64,000 nucleotides of DNA from Ascarosepion bandense (lineage: Eukaryota; Mollusca; Cephalopoda; Sepiida; Sepiidae): assembly GCA_037127315.1 (NCBI GenBank), contig JBBBDQ010000192.1, positions 310,001-374,000 on the forward strand, written 5' to 3'. This document shows positions 20,311-32,208 of the stretch, one piece after another (the first letter of the stretch is position 1; each line of letters starts with the position of its first letter). Below the pieces are notes generated by a model, which searched no databases, was not told the origin of the DNA, and was given only the letters and a program-made list of their open reading frames with translations. Made by a program: the position numbers and the translations under genes.

Positions 20311-21590
20311 ACTCTCCTATAATATCAACATTTATATGGTTGAAACATTCATTAGAAAGAGGAAAATGAGCAGAAGCCATGTAACCTCTAGCCCATATAT
20401 AGGTGTTTCTTTTAATACTGAGCCAAACATATTGCTCACTGAATAGTTAATGCTTGGGTGGACGCCTGTTTTTACCAGACATACATGCGTTAGCAGCAAT
20501 GACATCTTTTCTGTTTTTGAGCATGAGTAAAATACTAAAAACATGTGTAGTGCGAATCTCAAGAGGATAAGATCTCTTTCATAATGCACTACAGACGTAG
20601 TAGGACACAAAACTCAACACTCCTATGACACGCACATGGCTTAGACAAAACACGTCACTCATTCGCCCACAGAGTAAGTTCAAACTCACTCATTGCTTCC
20701 CTTTTGCAAGGATTTAAATGTACACACTCTTAAATTTACGCTCTCTTTAAAGAACTATTTTTTTAATATTCTCTATAGTAAAAGTTCACGATAGAATAAA
20801 ATTTTTTGCCTCATTTCATTCATTCTCTTGTTTGTATATTTCTTTCAACCAATTCAACACTTGAAGTTTTTGTTCGTCAACACACAACTTCTTCTTAACC
20901 TGAAACAATGACACAAAACAAGCAGTTATTGCCATATTTTCAATTAGTGATTTGTGATCAGTAAAAACATGAAAAATACATTTTTCCAAGTGGTGTCCAG
21001 TAGTCTAAAATGGTGACAAAGCTCGTTTCCGCATTAGTTACTTTCTTTGAAAAGAGATCGGTGCAGTACTTTTAAATATCAGTAGGAGTCAGTCAGTTAA
21101 GTGCCATACGTGATACACGCTTTGGGCGATCATGTCTCAAAAAATATGACTGCCTGGGCAGAATATTTTCCCGCAGTAATTTGACATTACTTTCTGCAGT
21201 AGACTGATTGCCAGCCAAGGCCATAGAACTCAATCCGTCCTGCCTTTTAACCTATAGCTAGAGGGAGAAGAGATGAATTAATATCTTTTCCAAGGATATT
21301 TAATGCGCGTATGCGAATGCAACGAGTTCAACTGGAATTTGTCGTTCCGAGCCGATATTCACAGCACCACTGTTTCTTTTGTTTATTTTAACTTTCAGCG
21401 GATTCTTTCAACACTTACACAGTGCTGTATAAATATATGGTGAGAAACGACCGTGCCCACCACGGCTGTTACATTAAAAAAATAACAATAATTTCCGTAC
21501 TTTAATTATTGTTAATGTTAAATAAAGGACTTTGTGCCTTGAGTGAAAATTATGTTGATCGCTTGGGCCTCGGAAGACTGGATGTTGACA
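20311..21590. other. unassigned non-coding sequence
   Basis: No recognisable coding exon, RNA or repeat. The open frame at 20332-20610 (minus) is unsupported. Confidence 0.3.
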
Positions 21591-21599
21591 ACTACCTAA

Positions 21600-23440
21600 C
21601 TGTTAGGTAAATTTGAAAGCTGATAATGCAGTTCCAGTGATTCGATAGATAGAGAGCTTGTGCAATAATCCTCTATACTACACCTTGTCAAAGTCCTTTG
21701 ATTTATCTAATGCGATCGTCCTTGAGATGTATTTGTTGTCTAGTACCTCAATGATTCTGTGAATAATCTTAGGTGAGATATCACCAGTGGAGCGGGCCGA
21801 TCGAAACCCGTACCGTTTGTTGCTCAAGAGGTGTTCCTATTGAGGTGATCAGCCTTTTTATCGATTATAGCACTGAAAGGTTTGCTAATGACATTGAGGT
21901 GACTGATGGATCTATACTGTGAAGAAGATGAGTAATCATCCAGATTCTTGAAAACCGGGCACACATTTAACACTTTTCACAAACTTGAAATTGGTTTCTC
22001 ATTCAACCAACGGTTAAATAACTTCGCTAAGATCAAGAATAACTCCAGGTTAATATTCTTAACCACTGGATCGGTGGTTTTCTTTAGGTCAAAGCTTTTC
22101 ATAAGTCTTGAGACTTCCCGGGTTGTAATGACAATATTACTGCTCAATGAGATGCGGGAACTCGGGAACTTTTCTCATTTGTTTAACATAGAGTTTGAGC
22201 AAAGATCTAAGCGCTTCGCGTTATCAGATGAGGATGAGATAACATCGGGGCCATTTATGTACAATATTAGGTGCTGGCACTTTACCTCTATTCAGAATTT
22301 AATTTGAGATCTTCCAGAACTCTCGGGATTCAATTTGTTTAATTTCAACTTTAGCATCGACTCTATAAGCATAACAATATTTTTAATTTCCAAGAACCCT
22401 CTTGCAGTGATTGCGAGCAAGAATGAAGGCACTAAGTGTCCTACTACACTGCTCTCGGTGATAGATATTGTTTTAGTGATATATATAGTGCAGTGATGAG
22501 CTATAAGCGCATTCGAGGGTGTAATAGGGCTAGATGTTTTGTTTCTGCTGGAATTTTTTCTGTGGTATAAAACTCTCCATTTCATTAACGGTCCATTCTG
22601 ATATTAGGGCATCAGTTTTGGAAGTAGTATGTTTGAAGAGGGCTAAGCGTGAAGCTTCTGCCATGTAAAATCTGAAACTATCACAGTCTGCTTTTTATGG
22701 ACTGAAAAAACGACCTGTCAGGAAATGATTTTGGTTTACTATCAACTTTGACGTTGACGGGGGAGGGTAAAACTTCATTGAAGCATTTTTCAGAGCAAGA
22801 TGTGATGAAGAGGTCAAGGAGGTTTGCCTGATGTCCTGCAATATTTGCCTTTTTCAGTTTTGTTCGAGTGGACTAACCACTCTTTGTCCTGGATATTGAA
22901 GTCACCACAAAGGTGAGGGACATTCAGTAAGGATATTATTAATAGTCTCAGATATTCAGTCGAACATTACAATTCCATCATACTGAGTAAAATGAAAGTG
23001 GTACTATGGATAAGTACGGCACGGAAGCATATCTACGTGAGATCAAGATACTCGTTTTTTGATATCTGCTAAAGGGAAACCCATCCTTAATATAGACGCA
23101 GATGCCGATTTTTATGGTCATGTTAATCTATTAGGGACAACTAACCCGGGATTGCAAGCTCCTGCAATGAGATAGTTACCAATTACAGTTTCAGACAGGA
23201 ATAGGGTGTCAGGTTTGGCATCAAGAAGAGTTACACCTCTGGAAAGCTAGAACGTCGACCCCTCACATTAGTAGAGGTTTGATATTTTTGTTCAGCGTAG
23301 TTTGTTCATGCGTAGATAAGTAAAGTTGGTAGAAGATTAGGTAGTGAAACAGTCACATCCACTTGAGGTGCATTATCAATAACATTAATCGAATCGTCCA
23401 GAGAGACAGCCGTAGAAGTACTCTTCATCATGGCATCAAG
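21600..23440 (-). pseudogene. old Jockey/CR1-type LINE relic (endonuclease + RT)
   Basis: Minus-strand frames, heavily interrupted, give landmarks in the right order. Near 23.2-23.1 kb there is a LLDAKPDTLFLSETVIGNYL segment. Near 22.9 kb PHLCGDFNIQDKEWLVHS holds the endonuclease GDFN box. Then come a SFFQSIKSRL-like linker near 22.7 kb, VCPVFKNLDDYSSSSQYRSI near 21.95 kb and RYGFRSARSTGDI near 21.81 kb. The RT motif-A region reads TIALDKSKDFDKV near 21.69 kb. This is the LINE type found at 57.2-59.6 kb but far more decayed. No intact frame exceeds about 120 codons. Confidence 0.65.
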
Positions 23441-23622
23441 AAGCCTCACCAGAGACAACTAACGGTTCAGAACCCACAAAATGGTAGTACAATAGCCCCA
23501 ATATTATACATCAACTGATAAGATAGCCTCCTTCGAACTTACTCAAAGGTTTGCATTCCTGAATATTAGGCGGATAACACTAAAAGGCAGAAAAAGTTTA
23601 CCTCCAGTACCATTAATAAAGG
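23441..23622. other. unassigned
   Basis: Short gap between the LINE relic and the hairpin. Confidence 0.3.
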
Positions 23623-23673
23623 ATTTGGCTTATGACGCCAAATCGAGATAAGATTTGGCGTCATAAGCCAAAT
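23623..23673. repeat. perfect 21-bp inverted repeat, 9-nt loop
   Basis: Arms 23623-23643 and 23653-23673 are exact reverse complements (left arm begins ATTTGGCTTATGACGCC). There is no T tract or gene end beside it, so a terminator is not implied. Confidence 0.9.
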
Positions 23674-25292
23674 GTACATATCTCGTCAAGGCAATAAAAC
23701 TCCTCTTTAAGTCAGAAACTAGTATGTAACCTCAGGTACCGGGAGAAGCCCGCTCATATGTGAGGATTAAAATGCAAATTAAGATTGGCCATCTCACATA
23801 GAGAAAAAACAAAAAAACAAAAAACAGGTCCACACCAAAAAATAAATTACTCGTATAAAAGAAATGATACTTTACATTCAGGACAAGCGAATTCACAGCT
23901 AAACTTTTTTATGCCAAAAGTTAAAGTCCTGTTTGTTGGTGGACGCCATCTCAAGTGATAATCAACTTTTATGGGAGAGATAACCCAACCTATCACTATG
24001 ACTGAGAAAAGCTAACTTTGGAATAAATATTCAATCAAGTTTAGGATTGATTGAAGAACGGAATTCTAGATTTTTTTTTCTTTTTTTACGATAAAATACC
24101 TTAAAAAGTATAATTTTCACTTAAAAAACAAGTCAGTAGAAACATGACAAGATTAGCATAGGAAAATGCCATTATATGCAGCTATCAGTGAAGGAATTAC
24201 CCTAAAATAATATAACGAATATCAAAAATTATCTTTGTTTCCTGTTAAATATAAATATAATGTGGCAATTCGATTGGCAGCAGTTACAGTAATAGGTTGT
24301 TCTCAAATTCCTATAATTCCGGAAAGAAAAGAGGACATCTTGACGAAGAAAAAAGATTACTCAGAAAGACGATGCATTAAGATGCATAAAGATCTGTATG
24401 CATTAGTAACTTTGACAGACAGCCCCTTGATTAACCGGAAGTAGAAACTAAAGAATCAACCAATTTTGGAAACTAAAGAAATTTTGGATTTGGATACAAA
24501 TATTGGACGAATGCAACAAGCACTGGCTAATGAGAACGGTTTCGGATGCAAGCTGGTCATTCGTGTCTAGAAAAGGAATGAAGACCCATCAGTGCAAATT
24601 GTGTATGAAGAAAACAGTGTGGGTTATCAGTAGTCGTCAGTTACGTAGCAAACCATCTCTGGAATCAAACCATATTGTAACACTGTAAAACCAAGTATCG
24701 ACAAATGCTGGATTCGAACCACGGAATAGATATTTGGAGAATATCTCTGTGTGTATATTTTTTTTCTTTTTCTTAGGAAGGGCCAAGACAGAGAGGAAGA
24801 AGGAAATAAGCGCTGAGGTGGCCAGGTGATAGAAGAAAGACGGAACACAAGACATCCACGAAAATGACATCGACTGATATGATAACAATTTAACAAAACC
24901 CAGCTGGCCTTGAGAAGGAGGAGAATTATGTTTCTTTCTTCCTTGCTGTCATTTGTTCTCTCCCTTTCTCTTTCAGAAAAGAGATAAAGGATCAACCGAA
25001 AGTGGGCGGTTTTGGAAAACGACCACCCATGTAAGGATGGAATTGTAATTAACGCAGAAAGGTGAATGTATAAAGTAAACGGAATCTGTAAGTCGGTGAT
25101 TTAAGCCAGATACACCAAGTTGACGTTAGATTTTTATGGAGAAACATTCCGATCATTTACCACCTAACACCATACTGAAACTGTTTCAACAAAAAGACAA
25201 CGGATTTGATAATCAAGTCAGAAAAGAACAGAGAACGTCAGAGAGACGAGAGAACCGCTCGGAACGCGTGGAGTGAAGACACAGGAAGATTC
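23674..25292. other. unassigned non-coding sequence
   Basis: Several short open frames, none with recognisable domains. Confidence 0.3.

Positions 25293-25348
<56 letters not shown>
25293..25348. repeat. (CT)n microsatellite
   Basis: Uninterrupted CT run of about 27 units. Confidence 0.95.
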
Positions 25349-25353
<5 letters not shown>

Positions 25354-26102
25354 GCTAGTAACACGTACACCGTTTCTAAGCAGAATTCACGGGGGAGGAG
25401 CGCATAAAGACTGTATTTCCTCGAACGACACATAGACATAGTAACAGTAAGTAATTTGTGGACTCTGAAAAAAGTTGGATTGTATTTTCTTTTAATTCTT
25501 TTTTAATCTCTTTCTCTCTTTCTCTTTTGTTTGCTGTACAAAGGGATACAGTATAATCATTAGTCCACAGAGACTGGCCTTAATTACTGTCTTGTTATTT
25601 TTTTGTTCTTGTCTGTTTCCCTTATTTCTGCATTATGCACCCAACCGTCTCTTGATTTTCAGTTGTCGATGAATGAAGTACAAAGACCATCGCCCCTTAT
25701 TTCTCAGTTGCGTAACTTTCTTTGAGATCAGAAATCACAACGTGGAAGAGGAAGTGAAAGATTTCGACTCATTATTTGACATCTTCGATCACCTGGGGGC
25801 GGGACATAAGCGAACAGCTTCAGACTCAGGTGCGACTAACTTATGACCAGTTAACGCACGCAACGTACAGTCTGAAACCGGAGGCGGATGGCGTTGTAAT
25901 AGTGGGTAGAAAAAAAGCTGAAAAGATCGAGTACAGATGCAGGGTTTACGTCTGAAAATGGCATGGTCTACTAAAAATGACCAGCAGTTCCGTCCTATAT
26001 CGAAAGAGAGACTTTTTGCAGCTACCTCTAACTTCAATTGAGATTTTTAAGGTAGTAAAAGAGTCCACGGAGTTTTTTAAAGTAGCAAAAGAGAGTCTTC
26101 GC
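25349..26102. other. unassigned non-coding sequence
   Basis: No feature recognised. Confidence 0.3.
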
Positions 26103-26168
26103 AGCTTTAAGCTCCGGTGAATTATCACGTATTTAAATATACGTTATAATTCACCGGAGATTAAAGCT
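26103..26168. repeat. 66-bp near-perfect palindrome
   Basis: Outer 22-bp arms (left AGCTTTAAGCTCCGGTGAAT...) match with one mismatch. The inner part continues as an imperfect palindrome around ATTTAAAT, with essentially no loop. Confidence 0.85.
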
Positions 26169-26865
26169 TCAAAGAAACAAATGACATAATAGTCATGTGC
26201 ATATAATAGTCATGTGATCTGATGTCTACATAACAGTCATCTGATTTGTAGGAACAGTGCAAAGCGGCCAAAAAGGAATTGAATACAATGTCTTTAAGCC
26301 TTCTCAACCATGCGCCAAAGGTAACGGAGGGTTGCTGCTAATGACTGCGTCAAAGTTAAATATACAGAAAAACGGAAGTTGGTCTGATTCAATGTGCCCA
26401 TTAAGGGCAGAGGGAAAGCGAATGTCATTAAACGGATATTAAGATTAGATGAAATTTGGAAATGTAGCATATCAAAGATAAAATCTTCTTACTTTAAGCT
26501 ATCTATGACGCAACCCCCACCCCACAAATCCAAACGCAATTGACAATAACCAATGAAGATGAATGCAGATATGGAAAGATTGGTACGCTAAACCATATTC
26601 TTTCAAGCCAAGTATAAGTTGAGTAATAATGAAGTCATAAAAATCGTCTATTGTGTTACGAAAGAGTAGACGAATGAAACAAATTAGCACGAGATCATAG
26701 AAGCAACCAAGAGGACGCTTTAACACATTCATTTGTCCCGATCAACAAAGTTTCTTAAAACAAAAAACATTAGTTAACAACTAGGAAACCTCGAATTGGC
26801 AATGGAAGATAGCAGCAGATCTGTACCTATAAGCCAACGACTAAATCTGGTGTCATGGTAAGCCG
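26169..26865. other. unassigned non-coding sequence
   Basis: No feature recognised; short unsupported open frames only. Confidence 0.3.
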
Positions 26866-26869
26866 TAAG

Positions 26870-27678
26870 GACACATATCCTATATCATTCAACAATTAAC
26901 TGAAACACAAAAAGTAAAATTGCACACCCGCAAAAATCGGAACAGAATGAGTGAAAACATTTTGGAAAAACCAGACCAAGGCAAAAATTCACAATCAAGT
27001 GTGAAATTTAATTTTGACAAATAGGAAAAAGATTGACCCCATACTGAAAGAAAAAGACGAAGCCAAATTTCGCGATCCGATGTTAAATTTATTTTCTAAC
27101 CAATGAAAGGAAGCGATTTGAAAAACTAAGAGAAAAGTGAACAATCCAGTATGAAAAGCTGGATCGGTATAAAGGAATAGGGAAAGAAAGTGGAATCAAC
27201 AGTCCGATGGGAGCATGTATCTGATAAGGACCTCGTCACAATGTCAGGGAGAAATTTCAAGACGCCGACCCTGTCATGTCTTGTCAACATGCATTTGTTC
27301 TTCCTCTCCTTCCTATTTTCCTTTCTTCGTTTTCACTCACACGCCGTCAACGAAACAACAACAACAAGACATCTTCATCTGACTCCTAAAAATTAACTTC
27401 AATAAGTACCATTTTCCTTTATTGCTTCACCTTCCTTTTCACTTTCTCGTCGGGCATAAAAAGGAAAGGAACACTGACTTTACTAGTAACCTGTTAATCT
27501 GTCTACATACACACATTCTGCTATTAACTATAAGCTCTTGATTCCTTTAACTTTGTGCTACACTTTCTCTTTGAATATTTACATAGTAATTTCACTTCTT
27601 ACACATTTTATGTTAATAAAAATTCACTTATTTTACAAACAAACACTTATTTTTTCAATCTTCTAATATTTTAAATTG
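26870..27678 (+). repeat. LTR-like sequence, family L copy 1
   Basis: It shares with 31.19-32.2 kb and 54.0-55.08 kb a leading segment with CATATCCTATAT, AAATTGCACACCCGCAAAA and TTTGGAAAAA blocks. It then has a CCAATGAAA box near 27100, a TATA-like GGTATAAAGG near 27167 and a T-rich, ORF-free R/U5-like stretch with TTAATAAAAA near 27612. It ends at ...AAATTG followed by TGGCGACTTCAG, placed where a primer-binding site would be. U3/R/U5 logic makes an LTR the best reading. No second LTR of the same element is visible nearby. Confidence 0.55.
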
Positions 27679-28010
27679 TGGCGACTTCAGTTGTATTTGG
27701 CACAAGGCCAATTTGATAATATAGCTGAGGCCTCTACAGCCGAAAACAATGTTGTTCATCTAGTTGAATTAACAGTTTCATACGAGCAAAACACTGAAGC
27801 TGCTCAAATCGGGAACAAGGATCGGTACAAAAAACTGGTGAAGAATCGGGAAAGATGACAAGCTTACCATTTCTTGTTGAGGTTGGCTGCAGAGGATACA
27901 TAGTCATGCTCTTAAAGAGATGGCTAATATTATTTGGAATCAAGCAGAGAGAAGTAACTCTGGCTAGTAGAGCTCAAAAGAATTGAAAAAAGTTCGTTAG
28001 AGAAATGATC
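27679..28010 (+). pseudogene. endonuclease-like retroelement fragment
   Basis: A 60-codon open stretch (27676-27858) contains VVHLVELTVSYEQNTEAAQI followed by a KDRYKKLVKNRE segment. After a stop there is a broken frame with a CRGYI-like piece near 27890. The layout (hydrophobic strand, ELTV.(W/Y)E.N, then an A...K..KY..L helix, then EVGCRGF) matches a restriction-like endonuclease module found in retroelement polyproteins of invertebrates and fishes. Only this fragment is present. The family assignment is inference from motif memory. Confidence 0.4.
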
Positions 28011-28407
28011 CCCGAAAGAATGCAAAGTAGTCGACGGCAGTAAACCAGTCGAACTAAGTGGTGGAGCTTCGCATCAATCAGTAAAATCCGCTTGAAGGCA
28101 GGTGCCGAAACTGATCTTATTCTCTCATGATAACCTCGAGCACCTTCTGATATCTGGAACAGAGTATTCGATTACATGTACTTGCAGTAGCAAACTGTTC
28201 TCAAATTGCAAAATTCATTATTATAATAATAATAATAATCTATTATTTATTGATAATAATTAATTAATTAACTAAAAATTGAAATGAAGAATCGGACAAG
28301 AATGTTGAAAGATTTTAAAATTTAGGGTATGTTATCTTAGCGTAAATCTGCGCTAACTTAAAAGAACCTATCGTAGCCTGTCGGAACTCCCACTCATCAA
28401 CGAAAAC
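28011..28407. other. unassigned
   Basis: Includes short (TAA)n and (TTAA)n runs near 28220-28270. Confidence 0.3.
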
Positions 28408-28568
28408 GTTGCTCATTTAACTTTCAGTACTATGACGATGTCTACCAAAATGTAATCCTTTTTATTGTGATACTTGCTTAGGAGTTAGTAATGTATTAAA
28501 TTAAAATACTTTTTTCTGAGAGGGAATAGGAGAAGAGAGAACGTTAACTCTCTTATCTCGAATGAAAT
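28408..28568 (+). repeat. dispersed direct repeat R1, copy 1
   Basis: Matches 33498-33655. Shared blocks are TTTAACTTTCAGTA, TATGACGATGTCTA, AATGTATTAAATTAAA and TTTTCTGAGAGGGAA. Confidence 0.85.
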
Positions 28569-30125
28569 TCAAATGACAAGTATTGTTCAAATGACACAAC
28601 TATTGTTCAAATGACACAAACTGGTTTTATTTTAAATCGGCTCCGTCATCCACTTCCGAGACCAAAAATCACTAAAAAGGCTTAAAAATATTTTCAGACC
28701 AATCATTAAATATCCAGGCAATGTCAATAAAATGCTCGTTTTTTAACACTAAACTGCCATCAATCTGAATCCAAAGCAGAGGACTCATCCGAGCTACCTT
28801 TTCTTTGTCTACTTTGGCTGGGCCACAGAAGCCCAAGATGTTGTTAAAATAAGATACTCAGTGGGACCTCCACACGTAGAATAAAAGAATGAAAGCACCC
28901 TACCTTAACTATTTCGTGACAAAACAAATAACATCCAATCAACAAACGAGACATATTTAAGTTTTAAAAGACACGGTAAAAAAATAACTGACTTACAGGA
29001 ATAGAAGTAAAAAGAGAAAGAACCTTTTAAAAGTCCATGCGCTCTCTTCAAGTAAATAGGATCTAAGGTCCAAGGAAGATAATTAGTCATATATTTATTT
29101 TTGCTAAAAACATTATCTACCAACAGTACAATTTTTTCAACAGGTGTCTGATGTCAACAGCCTCAACCGAAGTCACTACACGATGTGATAAATATTACAC
29201 ATTAGTATATTTTTTTCTACAACTACGATGCAATACCAGCGTAAACAAATCCTCCTTTTCACGTTTGTCTCACCTCGATTGTACTGCGTTACCTCTTGTA
29301 CCTTTCATGTTAGTATGAGTTATGGTACCCTAGACTACACGCTCGAAAAAGGCTTTTTCATGCTCAAACAAAAAAAAATACAAAGATATAAATCTTTATG
29401 AATACAAATATTTAAGTTCTGACTCTAACAACTGCAAATTAAAGTAATTAAATACGGGAAATCGTTAGCAGGAAGTTACCGTATATAAAACATTGCATAT
29501 AAGCAATGCCTTCAAGTAAGAGTATAGCACAAGTGAAAATATCATAAATACAAATAAGCATTTAATAAAACTGTTTTTGACAGTAATTGCACAGATTATT
29601 TACAATTATTTTTTGAACAAATTTCAATAAAGTTTCTTCTTACTAAGAAAATATAATTGTTACTTGAATTATATTCAATTATAATGAAATTTAAAGTTAT
29701 GAATGTGTAGTGAGTGCGAAGTGAGTAACTCACTTTACCCATTCCCTTGAAATTCGGAAAACTGGGGGAAAAAGAAAAAGGAAAGAATTCACGAGCTTAT
29801 GTGGAATTTTCTTTGAATCAATGAAAACCTTGTCTTCGCAGAAATTGACCGGTGAGCTGAAAAGGAAGAGAAAAGAAAGTAGCGAGACTATGTAAAATTC
29901 CTTTTGAAGGAGGAAAAAATGAATCAGAGAAGACTGTTTTAAGTAATGGGAAAGTTTTCGTTTCAGTTCTTCGCATGCAGCGTTCAAGTTCTTGCTAGTT
30001 TAAAATTATCCGGCAGTACAGGTATTTCCTTCATCAATTCAAGAAAGTTAAGCATTTAAAACTATCTCTAGTATTTGTCTATATTTCTGAGATGTAGTAT
30101 TTACTGTATTTAAATTATTCGGACT
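28569..30125. other. unassigned non-coding sequence
   Basis: AT-rich with no supported gene. Confidence 0.3.
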
Positions 30126-30375
30126 ATTGTCCTCAACTTTGTTGCCATTTGTAAGACGTTTCGGCCGTATGACTCTGGATTGCTTCTTCAGGTGCTAGGA
30201 ATTTCGAACCGACCCTTTATTACAATCACTGGGGTATATCATCCTCATTCCTTGCGTAAAGCTCGATTGAAAGTCATGAGTTACCTCCCTCTAACCCTGC
30301 AAGTTACTTGTTCACCACCGTAGCCTGGTATTGAACTCACAACTCTAAGAGTCAAGTCAGGAACTAATCAGCACA
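30126..30375 (-). repeat. inverted dispersed repeat R2, copy 1
   Basis: Reverse complement of 30672-30890, with shared GAGTTGTGAGTTCAATACCA, GGTGAACAAGTAA and CGCAAGGAATGAGGATGATA blocks. On its own (minus) strand it ends with CACCTGAAGAAG, a spacer, and GGCCGAAACGTC. Confidence 0.85.
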
Positions 30376-30671
30376 TATGCTAGGCTTCAAAAATCTCCTA
30401 AGCCGACCAAGCACAGAGATGAACACAATATGGGAACCAGTAATACGGAGTGCCAGAGAAAATCATTAGTGTCAAAAATTGCAATATGAGCTCTGTTAAA
30501 AAATACTAAAGAAAACCATTAACATAAAAAATACTAGAGAAAACCATTAACATCAAAAATTGCAATATGAATTCTGGTAAAAAAAAAAAAAAGAAGGTTA
30601 CTGGACATTAGGTTTATAAGTCCCAAAGATTCAGTTGTTCTGTCCTTAAGGTCCAGTGGAAACAGACGTTG
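30376..30671. other. unassigned spacer
   Basis: Contains a short local duplication (AAAACCATTAACAT-type blocks near 30510-30560). Confidence 0.4.
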
Positions 30672-30890
30672 GTCAGTTTCTGACTTGGCTCTTAGAGTTG
30701 TGAGTTCAATACCAGTCTACAGTGGTGAACAAGTAATTTGCAGGGGACTTCCAATCGAGACTTTACGCAAGGAATGAGGATGATATACCTTAGTAATTGT
30801 AATAAAGCATTCGGTTCGAAATTCTTAGCACCTGAAGAAGGCCGGGGCGTACAACGGCCGAAACGTCGTACAAATGGCAACAGTAAAACT
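30672..30890 (+). repeat. inverted dispersed repeat R2, copy 2
   Basis: Partner of 30126-30375. Near its 3' end it carries CACCTGAAGAAGGCC, an 11-12 nt spacer, then GGCCGAAACGTCGTAC. That is a CTGANGA / self-complementary GGCC stem / GAAAC arrangement resembling a hammerhead core with one extra base. Confidence 0.85.
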
Positions 30891-31189
30891 ATCTCTCTTT
30901 GACTACTTCTGAAAATATGAAACCATATCGGTGAGCAACGAACTGCCTTTGTTTTAATCATTTTTAAAAATATTTTGTATCAGTTCATTTAATCTGTTTT
31001 ATGAACATTTCCTAAAACTACGGACTTTTTAAGAGCATGGTAAAAATATTTCTTTTTTACTTTTAATTTAGAAGTTTTAATTTACGTAAATTAAATTTAG
31101 TTTAGTAGTTTTAATTTGATGTAAATTAAATTTACAAATTAAAAACAAACAGAAAAATGGCGCCGATAGTGTAAGAATTTAAAGTTCTT
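30891..31189. other. unassigned
   Basis: AT-rich, with local repeats of AAATTTA-type words. Confidence 0.3.
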
Positions 31190-32208
31190 GCTATAATGGT
31201 TTTAAAATTATTTACATCAAAATTATGAACAATACTGGCCACTATAGGATACAAATCCTATATAATCCATCAACCAACTAAAACACAAGGAATAAATTGC
31301 ACACCCGCAAAATCGGATTCAAACGACTACAGCATTTGGGAAAAGCCCAAAGTAAAATTGCACACCTGCAAAAAGGGATTCAAACGAGTTTGGAAAAAAA
31401 AAACACAACTAAAAACCCAACTAATTCACAACTCAGCCCGAAAAGCATATTCTGAATTCTGATTGAATTAAAAACAGCAAATTTATAAATGACGTATTTT
31501 CACGCCTAGATGTGAAAGGGCTTCACTGGAGCCGGTATCATGAGAAGCTTAACTATAAAAACCACTTCACTCCACATCAAAAGTCACTCAGATGGGAGCG
31601 GTTAGCTGTGGAGCACGTGGCAATGTAACGAAAGAAAATTCAAGAAGCCGACCCGGACGCAGGGCACGTTACGGCCTCATTCAACCTCTTCTTCCAATTT
31701 ACTTTTCTTCCTTTTCACTTCACGCCAACCCGGACGCACGGCACGTCACAGTTTTATTCGCCCTCACTTTCAACGTCCTCTTCTTCATTTTTACACCACG
31801 CCTCTGAAGAGGACAGACAACACAATAACCAAATGGACACGTGTTAAGTACCACTCTTTTATTTGTTTTGACTTCTCTTTTTCTCAACCTGTCGCGACCT
31901 ACTAACTAAAAAGAAGAAGGAACAAATGCTTTACATTCCACTACTACACAACCATGAACACTAAACTTTTGCGGACATTTCAAATACCTACATTACTATT
32001 ACGAACAATTTTAACTACAAAACTGTATGCATTTTCTCAATTAATATTTTATCTTTTCGCAAATATATTATAGGTTCAGTTAATATTTCACTTATATTTT
32101 CCTTCTTACACTTTTGTCATTCTGTAAATAAATCTTTGTTTTAATGTACACACGAAGTATTTTATCCTTTCAACATCCAACCTTCAACTTTCTGAAATTT
32201 AAACTGTG
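31190..32208 (+). repeat. LTR-like sequence, family L copy 2
   Basis: Shares the leading block with 26.87 kb and, in inverse orientation, with 54.9-55.05 kb: GGATACAAATCCTATAT, AAATTGCACACCCGCAAAA and TCGGATTCAAAC. TATA-like ACTATAAAAACC lies near 31550 and AATAAATC near 32126. It ends ...AAACTG followed by TGAGGACTTCGG, matching the copy 1 end. The short open frame at 31592-31807 is not convincing as a gene. Confidence 0.6.

Noticed and set aside
23623..23673. Hairpin as a transcription terminator
   Set aside because: No adjacent gene end or T tract, and intrinsic terminators are not expected in this kind of genome.
30330..30760. tRNA-like B-box word (GAGTTCAATACC) in R2 copies suggesting a tRNA-derived SINE
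   Set aside because: No matching A box at the right spacing that I can defend; left as an unclassified repeat.
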